A stretch of DNA of 39,544 bases from Oscillibacter sp. ER4 (GCF_000765235.1 NZ_JPJG01000022.1:1-39544), one strand, 5' to 3'. Counted from the stretch's first letter, positions 9,010-17,914 are shown. The notes: a model not told the origin generated them from the sequence alone. Numbers and translations: made by a program.

Positions 9010-10197
9010 TTATGCAAAATAGATGGTAATCGGACAAATCTCTGCTTTTGTCCCCACGCGCATGTTGGGTCCGAACAGGCCGACGCCGGAGGTGACGATG
9101 TTGTGCATCTTTCCCTTTTGGAGATACCCGCAGGCATTTTCCCACATCAGCTTGATGGTGAGATTTCCCGGGAACATCTGTCCATCGTGCGTGTGGCCGC
9201 AGAGGTCTACGTCGACGCCCGCGTCCGCAAGCTCCTGCAGCTCCTTGGGCTGGTGGTCGAGGACGATGATGGGCTTATCCTTGTCCAGACCTGCCGTGAT
9301 CTCATCGGGCGTCTTGCGCGTCTCGATGCCGCGGCCCGGGCGGTGCGCGTCGGGGCGGCCATAAAGGTAGAACTTTCCGTCGATGAGCATGCCCTCGTCA
9401 CGCAGGAGCGTGATGTTCGCGTCCTTCAAGAATTCGTCCATGCGCGGGTCGCTCTCCTTCTTCTCGCTCTGGCGGAAGGTGAAGCCTGCGAGCACCGGCT
9501 CTTCGATGTCGTGGTTGCCGTAGCAGGCGTAAACGCCGTATTTCGATCGGATGCCGCGCAGCGTGGTGACGATGGTCTCAGGGTCTTCCACCGCCTCCCA
9601 CTCGTTATCGAAGATGTCTCCCGCGATGACGACGAGGTCGGCGTCCTGTTCGTTGATCCTGTCTACCATCTGCTGCATCTGCTTTTCGCCGATGTTGTAG
9701 CCAAGGTGCAGGTCGGCCACGAGCACAACCTTCATCTCGTCCATGCCCTCAACAGTCTTATCGACCGTCACGTCATACGGCGTCACGTGGATGATGCGCG
9801 CGTTGACGACGCCCCAGATGGATGCGATTAAAATGACCAGCGCGCACACACAGCCCGCGATGCGGTGCATCTGTGTCGTGACGAAAATGTGCTTGAACGG
9901 CAGCACGTACCCCAGCAGCAGCCGCAGCAGGTCCGCCGCGATGACCGCGAGCAGCACATACAGCAGTACGCCGAGCCAGTAGTTGCCGATGAGCTTCATC
10001 ACGCGCCGCGCCCGCCCCTCCGGCAGGAAAAACGCGATGACGATGGAGCAGGCCAGAAACGCCTGCACAGCCACGGGCAGCGCCCAGTGGCGCGCTGTGC
10101 GGAAAAACGGGAACCATGCCTTCACCCAGCCCATCACGCGGCGCAGTAAATAGTAATTCGCCAGCAGATACACCGGCGCAAGCAGAATCGCGATCAT
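9010..10197 (-). CDS. Membrane-anchored metallophosphoesterase
   Basis: A 395-residue protein with about four N-terminal membrane helices (residues 1-150), followed by a calcineurin-like phosphoesterase domain. The dimetal motifs are all visible in order: DLHLGYN (D-x-H), GDIFDN (G-D-x-x-D), GNHDIE (G-N-H-D), a later DHQP, and GHTHDGQMFP (G-H-x-H). This matches the YkuE/YaeI branch, whose members act on lipid-linked or other phosphate esters at the membrane. The substrate here is unknown. Its start at 10197 lies just after a GGGAGC/GCTCCC hairpin that includes a GAGGGGAG ribosome site, so the exact start is uncertain. It is divergent from the gene at 10363. Confidence 0.85.
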   Translation of the reverse strand: MIAILLAPVYLLANYYLLRRVMGWVKAWFPFFRTARHWALPVAVQAFLACSIVIAFFLPEGRARRVMKLIGNYWLGVLLYVLLAVIAADLLRLLLGYVLPFKHIFVTTQMHRIAGCVCALVILIASIWGVVNARIIHVTPYDVTVDKTVEGMDEMKVVLVADLHLGYNIGEKQMQQMVDRINEQDADLVVIAGDIFDNEWEAVEDPETIVTTLRGIRSKYGVYACYGNHDIEEPVLAGFTFRQSEKKESDPRMDEFLKDANITLLRDEGMLIDGKFYLYGRPDAHRPGRGIETRKTPDEITAGLDKDKPIIVLDHQPKELQELADAGVDVDLCGHTHDGQMFPGNLTIKLMWENACGYLQKGKMHNIVTSGVGLFGPNMRVGTKAEICPITIYFA

Positions 10198-10294
10198 GTC
10201 AACGCGGGAGCATTGCTCCCCTCGCTTCCTTTCGAATCAAAAATCTTCGGTCATCATAGCACGTTTTTCTATCCATTGCAACGCATCGCCGCAG

Positions 10295-10323
10295 TTGACA
10301 TTCCGCATGCGGCATGATACCTT
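10295..10323 (+). promoter_or_regulatory. Probable promoter of the small anchored protein
   Basis: A perfect TTGACA (10295-10300) is 17 bases from a weak -10, TACCTT (10318-10323). It lies 40 bases upstream of the start at 10363. An inverted repeat GCATGC lies in the spacer. Confidence 0.45.
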
Positions 10324-10362
10324 TAGAGTCGAAAAATAAACTGGATCAAGGAGGACGATCCG

Positions 10363-10698
10363 ATGAAAATGCTCGAAACCATCCACATTCTCCCCGTGCG
10401 CGCGGAGAGCGCTGCGCCCGCGCCGCTGCGCGGCAAAAAGCTCGACCAGCACGCCGTGCTGCAAGTCGTCCGCAAGGTCGACTGGAAAAAGGCCGGCCTC
10501 ATCGCCGGCGGCGTGACTGTCGTGTGCGCCGCAGCCGGCACAGCGAGCCGGTACAAATTCTATCAGGGCATCGTCGCGCGCGAGCTCAAAAAGCAGCTCG
10601 CCCCGCTGAATGACAAGCTCGACGCCCTGCAGGCTGAAAACCGCATGCTGCGCGCGGAGCTTGAAAAGAAGAACGCCCCTACCGAGGAGCAGAACTAA
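10363..10698 (+). CDS. Small single-pass membrane protein with coiled coil
   Basis: A 111-residue protein of unrecognised family. AAGGAGG (10348-10354) lies eight bases before ATG 10363, so the gene is well supported. A basic N-terminal half (PLRGKKLDQ, VRKVDWKK) is followed by one hydrophobic helix (AGLIAGGVTVVCAAAG, about residues 45-62). A Leu-heptad coiled coil (LKKQLAPLNDKLDALQAEN, then LRAELEKK) comes next, with a short polar tail. The layout suggests a bitopic membrane anchor that oligomerises, loosely like FtsL/DivIC or similar scaffolds, but no homology is claimed. It is monocistronic, with its own promoter and terminator. Confidence 0.75.
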   Translation: MKMLETIHILPVRAESAAPAPLRGKKLDQHAVLQVVRKVDWKKAGLIAGGVTVVCAAAGTASRYKFYQGIVARELKKQLAPLNDKLDALQAENRMLRAELEKKNAPTEEQN

Positions 10699-10702
10699 AA
10701 CG

Positions 10703-10739
10703 AAATCGCTCGAACAAATTCTTGTTCGGGCGATTTTTT
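10703..10739 (+). terminator. Rho-independent terminator
   Basis: A long stem (arms 10703-10717 and 10722-10737, core CGAACAA-ATTC-TTGTTCG) runs into a T-tract directly after the gene ending at 10698. Confidence 0.9.
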
Positions 10740-10900
10740 GCTCTCCGCTGGCGCTTTCCCCCTCTGCATGGTAAAATGGGTGAAAACAGGACTGTTTTCC
10801 GCAAAAAGTCTTCATTGCTACCCACGGTTGCGCGATTGCCTACTGCAATACATGGCATTTTGCGCACACTAACGCTATGCTTTTTGCGAAAGGAGGAACC

Positions 10901-11350
10901 ATGGCACTACCTGAAAAACTCTACACACTGCGCAAAAAGAGCGGTCTTTCGCAGGAGCAGCTTGCAGAGGCGCTGAACGTCTCGCGTCAGGCCATCTCTA
11001 AATGGGAGGGCGGCAGCGCGATGCCTGAGAGCGACAAGCTCCTCGCGCTGAGCAATTACTTCGGCGTCTCGCTCGACTGCCTTCTAAAAGACGGTGCGCC
11101 GAATGCCGCGCCCGCCGAAGCGCAGGAGGAGCACCGGACGATGCGGCTTTTGAGCCTCATTCTCTGCTTCGGCGGCGCGGCCGCGCTGATCGTCTATGGC
11201 GTTTTGTCGATCCTTGTCCCGTCCGTTCCCGCGCAGATCAGCGGATCGTCGATGATCCGCATCGACGGCAGTGGCATTTTTCTGCTGCTCTGCGTCGCGG
11301 CCATTGCCGCGGGCGCGGCGCTGCTGCTCAAAAGCACCAAACACAAATAA
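10901..11350 (+). CDS. XRE regulator with C-terminal membrane segments
   Basis: A 149-residue protein. The N-terminal 65 residues are a canonical Cro/C1 HTH (LYTLRKKSGLSQEQLAEALN, then VSRQAISKWEGG). A linker follows, then two hydrophobic helices (LSLILCFGGAAALIVYGVL and FLLLCVAAIAAGAALLL). Membrane-tethered XRE regulators of this shape are common in Clostridia and often sit beside a small membrane protein, as here. The start at 10901 is chosen because GAAAGGAGG ends four bases upstream. An in-frame ATG at 10877 lacks such a site. The next gene follows after 12 bases with its own ribosome site. Confidence 0.85.
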   Translation: MALPEKLYTLRKKSGLSQEQLAEALNVSRQAISKWEGGSAMPESDKLLALSNYFGVSLDCLLKDGAPNAAPAEAQEEHRTMRLLSLILCFGGAAALIVYGVLSILVPSVPAQISGSSMIRIDGSGIFLLLCVAAIAAGAALLLKSTKHK

Positions 11351-11362
11351 GGAGGTCTCTCC

Positions 11363-11587
11363 ATGAAAGCTCTGTCCTGTACCTTCGCCGCGTTGGCGAT
11401 CCTGCTCTCCGATGTGATGTGCGCCACCGTCGCATTCAGCTATTGCGACATGCTCTGGGGCATCCGCTATGCTTCTTACAGCGCACCGGCGAGCACCGCG
11501 TTTCTGCTCGTCATCCCCTACGCCGCCGCCATCTCGGTCTGCACCGCGCTCGCGGTCATCTTTTGGCGAAAAAGCGCAAAATGCTGA
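11363..11587 (+). CDS. Small two-helix membrane protein
   Basis: A 74-residue hydrophobic protein with an N-terminal helix (about residues 3-25) and a second near 46-66, ending RKSAKC. GGAGG (11351-11355) precedes the ATG. Co-transcription with the membrane XRE regulator immediately upstream suggests it is the regulator's partner or target, but its function is unknown. Confidence 0.65.
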   Translation: MKALSCTFAALAILLSDVMCATVAFSYCDMLWGIRYASYSAPASTAFLLVIPYAAAISVCTALAVIFWRKSAKC

Positions 11588-11592
11588 AAAAG

Positions 11593-11622
11593 AACCACCG
11601 TATGGCGAGCCATACGGTGGTT
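11593..11622. terminator. Bidirectional terminator between convergent genes
   Basis: A perfect 14-bp stem (AACCACCGTATGGC-GA and its complement) lies between the small membrane gene (+) and degV (-). It has T-rich flanks on both strands. Confidence 0.85.
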
Positions 11623-11628
11623 TCTCCT

Positions 11629-12471
11629 TTACTTTCTCACAAACAGGATGCCAAGCGTGTTCGGGCCGCAGTGGCACGAGACGGTGCAGCCCGCCTGCGT
11701 CTCTTCGACGGTCTCAAACGATCCGTACTGTACCGCTTCCTCCTTCGCCGCGGCCACGACGTTCGCGTCCGCCGCCGCGTGGGTGATGAACGCGAGCTCC
11801 GGCGCGATGTCCTCGCGCCCGTCAAGGCGCTCTTTTACATACTGGCGGATGCACTTTTCAAACGAGCCGCGGTACTTCTTGCACACACCCATCTTGCCGT
11901 TTCGCACCTCGATGCAGGGCTTCAGGTGCAGAAGATTCGCGCCCAGCGCGGCCACAGCCGAGCAGCGGCCGCCCTTTCGCATGTAGTCGAGGCGCTCGAT
12001 CAAAAAGCTCGCCTCGACCTTCGGCGCGAGCGCGCGCACGCGCTCGGCGATCTCCGCGCCGGAAAGGCCCTGCTCGGCGAGCTTCGCCGCCGCGACAACC
12101 AGAAGGCCCTGGCCGGTGCTCAGATTCTCCGAATCGACCACAAAGACGTTCTCGTACTCCTGCGCCGCGGCGCAGGCATTCTGATAGCAGCAGGAGAAAT
12201 TCGCGCCGATGGTGATCTGCACCACCGCGTCATACTCGTTCGCGTAGCGCGCGAACATCTCGCCGTACTCGTACTGGCTGACCGCCGACGTGCTGCAAAG
12301 GTCTCCGCCGCCGTCCACGTGGGCAAAAATGTCGGCGGGCGTGATGTCCACACCATCGTGGAAGTCCTTGCCGTCCTTGATGACGCACAGCGGCGTGACG
12401 GCGATATCATAGCGCTCGAGCAGCGCGGGCGACAGGTCGCACGTGCTGTCGGAAATAATCTTCACTCGCAT
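11629..12471 (-). CDS. DegV-family fatty-acid-binding protein
   Basis: A 280-residue cytosolic protein of full family length. The DegV signature is complete: KIISDSTCDL at the N-terminus, STSAVSQYEY, TIGANFSCCYQNA, FVVDSENLSTGQGLLV, ERLDYMRKGGRCS and a C-terminal HCGPNTLGILF. Members bind long-chain fatty acids. In Firmicutes they act as FakB-type carriers presenting fatty acid to the kinase FakA, though no fakA is seen here. A purine-rich AGGAAGGA precedes the ATG. It is convergent with the small membrane gene at 11363, sharing the terminator between them. Confidence 0.9.
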   Translation of the reverse strand: MRVKIISDSTCDLSPALLERYDIAVTPLCVIKDGKDFHDGVDITPADIFAHVDGGGDLCSTSAVSQYEYGEMFARYANEYDAVVQITIGANFSCCYQNACAAAQEYENVFVVDSENLSTGQGLLVVAAAKLAEQGLSGAEIAERVRALAPKVEASFLIERLDYMRKGGRCSAVAALGANLLHLKPCIEVRNGKMGVCKKYRGSFEKCIRQYVKERLDGREDIAPELAFITHAAADANVVAAAKEEAVQYGSFETVEETQAGCTVSCHCGPNTLGILFVRK

Positions 12472-12624
12472 CGTTCGTTTCTTCCTTCCTGAAAGATAAA
12501 AACCTCATCTGCGGGCATCCCCGCCGGAACTTACAACATCAGATTTTATATTTTTACCGCAAGTAGATGAACTCTTTCTCAACGCAGCATCAACTTCTGT
12601 TGATATTTCTCCCGACTGTTCCGC

Positions 12625-12656
12625 AAAAAGGGCCCCCGAAGAAAATCTTCGGGGGC
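12625..12656 (-). terminator. Leftward terminator without an obvious gene
   Basis: An 11-bp stem (GCCCCCGAAGA-AAA and its complement, 12632-12656) is followed on the minus strand by five Ts. No intact leftward gene now ends here. The sequence to its right is the transposase fragment, so the gene it once served seems to have been displaced. Confidence 0.7.
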
Positions 12657-12682
12657 TCTCCTGTTTGCTTTTGTCGCGGGCA

Positions 12683-13341
12683 TGCGGACGAAAAGTTGGA
12701 CTCCCCCAGAAGTCAAAGGAGGAATTATAGTGTCCGCACCACCGAAGTATACGAAAGAAGAGATGCAAAGAGCCGTTGAATATCTAATCGCTCACCGTCG
12801 CAATTATTCAGAGACAATTCGGCAATTAGGATATCCAGCATCAAGAGGAGCTCTTCGCAAGTGGTATCTTGCATACCAAAAGGAAAACAATATAACTGCC
12901 CATTATGTAGGGCGTTCACCATACTCCATCGAAGAACGGGAATATGCCGTTAAATACTATGTCGAGCATCACGTCAGCGTGAAGCAGGCTATCCGCGATC
13001 TTGGTTATCCGGCGCAGGGTGTTATGTATGAATGGATCAAGGCAGACGCACCGGATGTTTTCTATACAAGGGCTTGTCATAACAATGGACGTCTATTAAA
13101 ATGTTCTCTGGGAGAAATCAGTGAAGCAGTAATAGAATTGTGCCAATCCCAAGATCCAGATTCGGTAGCATCAAAATATGGTGTTTCTAACGATACCTTA
13201 TATTCTTGGAAAAAGCACTTTCTCGCAGATAACGAAAAGAGTGCATTACTTATGGCAGTAACAGATGGCAAGCAGACAAAGGCATTTCTCAAATATCTCA
13301 CGAAAGATCGCTCTGAGCTTTTAGCTACTAAGGAAGCTTTA
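12683..13341 (+). mobile_element. 5' fragment of an insertion sequence (transposase, IS3-type OrfA-like)
   Basis: A frame opening with GTG 12730 (AAAGGAGG six bases upstream) encodes about 204 residues with three successive helix-turn-helix units (KEEMQRAVEYLIAHR, IEEREYAVKYYVEHH, DPDSVASKYGVSNDTLYSWK). This is the DNA-binding half of an IS3/IS150-type transposase. The presumed left end of the element is TGCGGACGAAAAGTTGGAC at 12683. The base composition is much more A/T-rich than the flanks. The coding similarity stops at about 13341, where the sequence becomes the antisense of a peptidase gene. The catalytic DDE half and the right end are absent. The frame stays open past the join only by chance. 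Confidence 0.75.
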
Positions 13342-14851
13342 GCTGTCCGCCTTCACGTCGGTGAAGGTCATCTCGCTTGCGGTCGGCTCGGGGCTGCCGG
13401 CGGCGCGCCACAGGAACGTGACGGCCTGCGCGCGGGTGCAGGAGTCGTTGGGGGCGAAGGTCGTCTCGGTCTTACCGGAGGTGACCTTCTTATCCACGGC
13501 CCAGTTCACAGCGTCCACATAGTAGGCGCCTTCCTTGACATCGGTGAACACGCTCGGCTGGAGCGCTTCATCCTTCGTGATGTACTCGACGAGCTCAACG
13601 CCAAGCTTGTGGGCCTTTTCAGTCATAGTCTTGCCGTTCTCGGTGGCAAGGGCGCGGGCATCATCCGCCTTGACGAGCTGGTCGGTCGTGACGAAGTCCT
13701 TGTAGAGCCCCTGCTGGAGGGCGGCGAGTTTATCGGCGACGTAGGCCTTGGCCTCGGCCTTCAGGGGCTTGCCGGTGATCTTGTCGGCGTTGGCGATGTA
13801 ACCGCCGAGACCCTCAAACGTGAAGTAATAGGAATCCTTCCAGTTGCTCGGATACGCCTTGAAGCCGGAAACGCGCTGCCAGTTGCCATCGGCATCCTGC
13901 GCCCAGCTCATGCCGTAGGTGCAGAAGGTGTCGGGCTTTTCAGTCGTAAACTTCGCGGACGCGGTGCTGACCTGATAACCCTTGTACATGCCGTCGATCA
14001 GCATGGGATAGTACGGGACAAACACGTTGTAGGACATGTTGCCGACGCCGACCCAGCCCACGGTCGCGGTCTCGACCGGACGGTCCTTGAAGAGCCGGAA
14101 TATCTCGATCTCCTGGTTGCTGGCCTTGCCGATGGAGGAGAGCTTGTAGTAGCCAAACACATCGTCCTTGTCGAGCTTGCGGTCGGCCTTGATGTTGGTG
14201 TAGAGCGCGACGAACTTGTCGCTCGCGTCAAGGTTGGAGATGGTGAATTTCGTGTTGTCAGCCACGAGTGCGTCGCTGTCGTACTTGTAAGTAGCGTTCA
14301 GGTAGTTCAGGCCGTCGATCATGCGCTGGTCCATCTTCTCGCTGATGCGGGCGTAAGACGCACGGAAGTCGATGATGTTCTTTGCCTCGTCGCCGACGAA
14401 CGTGCCGGGCTTCTTCGCCACCGCGATCAGGTCCTTGGAGGCGATGACGTTCTCATCGTCCAGATCGACGCGGCCGATGACGGCCATGTTGGGTTCAAGG
14501 AAGATCATGTTGTCGTTGAGCTTGATGGCGACATACTGCGTGCCGCTGCAATTTTCAACGTACCAGACCTCGTCCTTGTCGCAGACGAACACGCCGGAGG
14601 CGGCCACGCAGCCGTAATTCTCGTAGATGTCGAGCAGCAGCTTCACGCCCTTGCGCGCGGAGGAGGCCTCGGCCAGGATGATGGTCGGGATGTCGGTCTC
14701 TTCAATGCCGATGCGCTCGCTCTTGTTCGCTTCCGCCCATTCGGCGTCGCGGTACGGGTCGGCTTCCGTCACCTTTTCGTTGCCGTAGAGCGTTTCGGTC
14801 GCGGAGACGGACACGCCCTTTTCGTTCGTGCCGAACTCGGTGTAGGAGTAG
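13339..14851 (-). pseudogene. C69-family dipeptidase with SLH domain, truncated at both ends
   Basis: About 504 residues of a secreted Ntn-type dipeptidase of the C69 (PepD-like) family. The recognisable run goes from YTEFGTNEKGVSVSATET through the peptidase body to a C-terminal S-layer homology domain (FTDVKEGAYYVDAVNWAVDK, then RAQAVTFLWRAAG). A second SLH repeat begins FTDVKADS and is cut by a stop at 13339-13341, where IS sequence starts. The N-terminus, including the signal peptide and the catalytic Cys, is missing. At about 14851 the sequence switches to the AraC gene. No start codon with a ribosome site is present; a GTG at 14814 is internal. Both ends are therefore gene-body breaks, and the product is not expected to be functional. 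Confidence 0.8.
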
Positions 14852-15553
14852 CTCCTCCTGCGTGAAATTTTCCGTCACATGCTCGGTTAAAAAGCGCTTG
14901 ATGGCCTCGATCTTTTCGACCTGCGTTTTGTAGAAGTACGGCCGCTCGCTCTCCTCCTGCGGGATGGTCATGGCATCAATGCAAAGCAGCAGCTCTAAAA
15001 TTTTGACCTTGAAGTACGGGATGCGGATCTTTTCCGGCACGCGGTACATCTCGCCGAAGATGTGCTCCATCCGCTCCGCCCCGTGGACGACGCGCGGCGT
15101 GCTGCCGAGCTGCCAGCGCTCGATGATCTTCTCCGGCGTCGCGGGAAAGTCTTTGACTTCGCGCGGGAGCGATTCTCTCACAATGTCCCGGTCGAACGCG
15201 ACCGTCAGCCCGTGGTAGTGGCAGGACGGGAAGTGGAACGTGCCCGTGTGCTGCTCGCGCAAATCGAGCTTCATATCCCCCGCCGCCGTGTAGGGGACCA
15301 AGTTGTCGCTCGCGGCGTACTCCATGCGCCCCTCGCGGCAGTGGTCGATGGCGAGCATCCGCCGGTCGGCCACAAAATCGCACTCGTAGCGCTCCATGTG
15401 AAAGTCGTTGAACGCGAGCATCACGCCCGGAAAGACCTCATAGGTGGTCATCGTGCCGTCGCCGGTCTCGTTTCGAAACTGCCAGACCGCGCAGCCGTCG
15501 CTCTGCGCCAGCAAAATAGCGCCCTGATGCTCCAATAATTTCTCTGCGGTCAT
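14852..15553 (-). pseudogene. AraC-family regulator, 3'-truncated
   Basis: About 234 residues. The N-terminal sensing domain is intact, and the first helix of the AraC DNA-binding domain begins (EKIEAIKRFLTEHVTENFTQEEL). The frame then leaves the family and reads the peptidase in the wrong frame to a stop at 14702. The two HTH motifs are lost, so DNA binding should be abolished. The start at 15553 is supported by AGGAG nine bases upstream. The domain resembles the PchR/YbtA-like group of AraC proteins. The promoter contains a palindromic operator, described separately. Confidence 0.8.
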
Positions 15554-15574
15554 CTCTTCCGCTCCTGTCTTTTT

Positions 15575-15629
15575 AGGTTAGTCGTCTCTAACCTTCTGGC
15601 AGTATACCACAGCTTTTGCCGCTTGTCTT
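15575..15629 (-). promoter_or_regulatory. Promoter and AGGTTAG-N6-CTAACCT operator of the AraC gene
   Basis: On the minus strand TATACT (15601-15606) and AAGACA (15624-15629) are 17 bases apart. Seven-base inverted arms AGGTTAG/CTAACCT (15575-15594) with spacer TCGTCT cover the likely transcription start. A nearly identical site occurs at 195-212 (spacer TCATCT). A repressor bound here would block initiation. The resemblance to DtxR/IdeR boxes suggests metal control, as an inference. Confidence 0.65.
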
Positions 15630-15682
15630 TCCCCATCGGGCGAAATTGTTCCGTTTGGACACCAATTTTGCCGCCGTGGGTC

Positions 15683-15717
15683 AAAAAAGAGGGCGGGTAA
15701 CTCCCGTCCTCTTTTTT
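15683..15717. terminator. Bidirectional terminator
   Basis: A stem with A6 on one side and T6 on the other (AAAAAAGAGGGCGGG, loop TAACT, complement with one G-T pair) sits just downstream of the VWA gene's stop. Confidence 0.9.
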
Positions 15718-15723
15718 ATTCCT

Positions 15724-16920
15724 TTACCGGTTCACGAGCAGCTTTTTCATGCCGCGCTCGAGACCGTCGACGGTCAGCGGGTACATGTCTACCGCCCTTG
15801 CGATATAGCCGTAGCTCTCACCCCAGTAGCCTCCCCAGCGCGGGGGCTCCTCGGGATTGAGCCAAATCAGGTGATCGTAGTGCTCGCGGAAGCGCTTGAT
15901 CTGATCAAGACCCGACCATTTCGCCTCGCTGGTGCGGTAGTCGTAGCGCTTTTCCATCAGCTCGTACATGTCCATCAGCGCATCGCCGACTAAAATGACC
16001 TTGTACTCGTTGCCGAAATTCTGCAGGATCCAGTCCGTCGGCACCGCGTGCTCGCGGTACATGCGCGGGTCGGTATAGACGCTTGAATAAATGCAGTTGT
16101 GGAAGTAGTAGACGTGCAGCTCTTTAAAATGGTTCGACTGCCGCGCCGCCTGGAAGAGCATGGAGCAGAGGTTGGAATAATACTCCATCGAGCCGCCGGA
16201 GTCCATCAGCATCAGCACCTTGACGGTATTTTTGCGCGGACGCTTGTAGCAGACCGACAGCGTTCCCGCGTTGTCGCAGGTCTCGCGCACGGTCCCATCC
16301 ACGTCGAACTCCGTTTTGGCCTCCTGCGTCTGCTCGGAATACTGGCGCAGCAGGCGGAACGCCATCTGAAACTGACGAATATCGAGCACATTGTCCTTGC
16401 GGAAGTCGCGGAACCTGCGCTCCCCTGCCACCTGAAACGCGCGGCGGTACATGCTCTTCCCGCCCACACGGATGCCCTGCGGGCTGTGGCCGCTATTGCC
16501 GAAGTTTGAGTAGCCGTTCGTACCGATCCAGTACGAGCCGCCGTTGTGCTCCTCGGTCTGCTCCTTGAGGCGCTCTTCGAACATTTTGAGAATTTCCTCA
16601 ATGCTCTTTTCCTCATAGCCCTGCGTGCGCAGGAACTTGCGGAACTCCTCCATTGCGGCGGCAGGGTTGTTGAGCCAGTCCATCAGCTCCTTGGGAAGCT
16701 CGTCCTGATATGGCACGCCGTCGAAGTATTCAAGGAAGATCTGGTCGAACTTGTCGTAATCTGCCTCGGACTTGACGAGCACCGCGCGACAGAGCTCATA
16801 AAAGCCCGTGAGCGAATCGTGCTGCAGGTCCAGCATCAGCCCCTCGATGAGCGTCATCCACTCATTCAGGCTGACGCGAAAGCCGTGCGCGCGCAGAAGG
16901 TAGAAAAATCCAGTAAACAT
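15724..16920 (-). CDS. VWA-domain protein of the CoxE-like family
   Basis: A 398-residue cytosolic protein. A helical N-terminal half is followed by a von Willebrand factor A domain whose metal-ion-dependent adhesion site is visible as MDSGGSM (Asp at residue 240), with further acidic and Thr positions downstream (ILVGDALMDMYELM). CoxE-like VWA proteins work with MoxR ATPases as chaperone pairs that insert cofactors or activate enzymes. The MoxR gene lies seven bases upstream on the same strand, so the pair is an operon. The client is unknown, and no obvious client enzyme is adjacent. Confidence 0.85.
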   Translation of the reverse strand: MFTGFFYLLRAHGFRVSLNEWMTLIEGLMLDLQHDSLTGFYELCRAVLVKSEADYDKFDQIFLEYFDGVPYQDELPKELMDWLNNPAAAMEEFRKFLRTQGYEEKSIEEILKMFEERLKEQTEEHNGGSYWIGTNGYSNFGNSGHSPQGIRVGGKSMYRRAFQVAGERRFRDFRKDNVLDIRQFQMAFRLLRQYSEQTQEAKTEFDVDGTVRETCDNAGTLSVCYKRPRKNTVKVLMLMDSGGSMEYYSNLCSMLFQAARQSNHFKELHVYYFHNCIYSSVYTDPRMYREHAVPTDWILQNFGNEYKVILVGDALMDMYELMEKRYDYRTSEAKWSGLDQIKRFREHYDHLIWLNPEEPPRWGGYWGESYGYIARAVDMYPLTVDGLERGMKKLLVNR

Positions 16921-16927
16921 GGCGTTC

Positions 16928-17743
16928 TTATCTTCTCAGTCGGCGCTGCACGGTGGAGATATCCTTGTCCTTTTTGAGGAGCACCCCGATGAACGGGATC
17001 TCCTTCGTGATGCGGGACGTGTCCACGCCGGTAAGCTCGAGCGCGCGGATCCAGTCGACAAGCTCGGATGTCGAGGGTTTTTTCTCCACCGAGTCGATCG
17101 AGCGGATATAGTAGAACGCCTGCATCGCCTGCATCAAAAGCGTCTCGTCGACATGATCGAAGTGGACGCGGATGATCTTTTCCATCTGCTGCTGGTCGGG
17201 GAATTCAATATAGTGGAAGATGCAGCGGCGCAGAAACGCGTCCGGCAGCTCCTTTTCCGCGTTCGAGGTGATGATGACGATGGGACGGTGCTTGGCCTTG
17301 ATGGTCTCCTTCGTCTCGGGAATGTAGAATTCCATCTTGTCGAGCTCCCAAAGAAGGTCGTTCGGGAACTCGAGGTCTGCTTTGTCGACCTCGTCGATCA
17401 GCAGCACGACCTGCTCGTCGGCGGAAAACGCCTCGCCGAGCTTGCCGAGCTTGATATACTTTGCGATATCGTCCACGCCGGATGTGCCAAACTGGCTGTC
17501 GTATAAACGCTGCACCACATCGTAGACGTACAGGCCGTCCTGTGCCTTCGTCGTGGACTTGACGCTCCAGATGATGAGCTTTTTGCCCAGCGCCTCGGCC
17601 ACAGCCTCGGCGAGCATCGTCTTTCCCGTGCCCGGCTCGCCCTTGATGAGAAGCGGTTTTTTGAGCGCCATCGCGATGTTCACCGCATTCATCAGCTCTG
17701 GGCTCGCAACATAGTTTTTGCTGCCTTTGAAAGTATTTTCCAT
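16928..17743 (-). CDS. MoxR-family AAA+ ATPase
   Basis: A 271-residue AAA+ ATPase. Walker A is GEPGTGKT (residues 35-42), Walker B is VLLIDEVDKAD (about 123-133), sensor 1 is IITSNAEKELP, and the arginine finger region is LRRCIFHY. These match the MoxR/RavA group. It pairs with the VWA protein encoded immediately downstream and would power its chaperone-like action. Start 17743 is chosen because AAGGAG lies seven bases upstream. An in-frame codon at 17773 has no ribosome site. The frame around this gene and the VWA gene is intact and matches the local GC-rich style. Confidence 0.88.
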   Translation of the reverse strand: MENTFKGSKNYVASPELMNAVNIAMALKKPLLIKGEPGTGKTMLAEAVAEALGKKLIIWSVKSTTKAQDGLYVYDVVQRLYDSQFGTSGVDDIAKYIKLGKLGEAFSADEQVVLLIDEVDKADLEFPNDLLWELDKMEFYIPETKETIKAKHRPIVIITSNAEKELPDAFLRRCIFHYIEFPDQQQMEKIIRVHFDHVDETLLMQAMQAFYYIRSIDSVEKKPSTSELVDWIRALELTGVDTSRITKEIPFIGVLLKKDKDISTVQRRLRR

Positions 17744-17777
17744 AGTGTGCTCCTTGCAAAAAATCAAAATCAATGAT

Positions 17778-17807
17778 ATTTTACCCTTGCCACACGCCCC
17801 TTGTCAA
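17778..17807 (-). promoter_or_regulatory. Promoter of the MoxR-VWA operon
   Basis: On the minus strand a perfect TTGACA (17802-17807) and TAAAAT (17778-17783) are 18 bases apart, 35 bases upstream of the MoxR start codon. Confidence 0.7.
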
Positions 17808-17860
17808 ATTCATTGTTTTGACCTGTCCTCAAATTTTTTCTAAAAATTTGAAATTTCCTC

Positions 17861-17889
17861 TTGCATTTCCCTGAAAGCTGTGGTAGTAT
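17861..17889 (+). promoter_or_regulatory. Probable tRNA-Arg promoter
   Basis: TTGCAT (17861-17866) and TAGTAT (17884-17889) are 17 bases apart, ending 25 bases before the tRNA. Confidence 0.5.
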
Positions 17890-17914
17890 AACACCGTTGT
17901 CCGATATGAGACAC

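Noticed and set aside
12682-14865. A 727-codon open frame on the + strand
   Set aside because: Only the first 200 or so codons are a transposase; the rest is the antisense of the peptidase gene, with the Val/Gly/Asp-rich look of a shadow frame.
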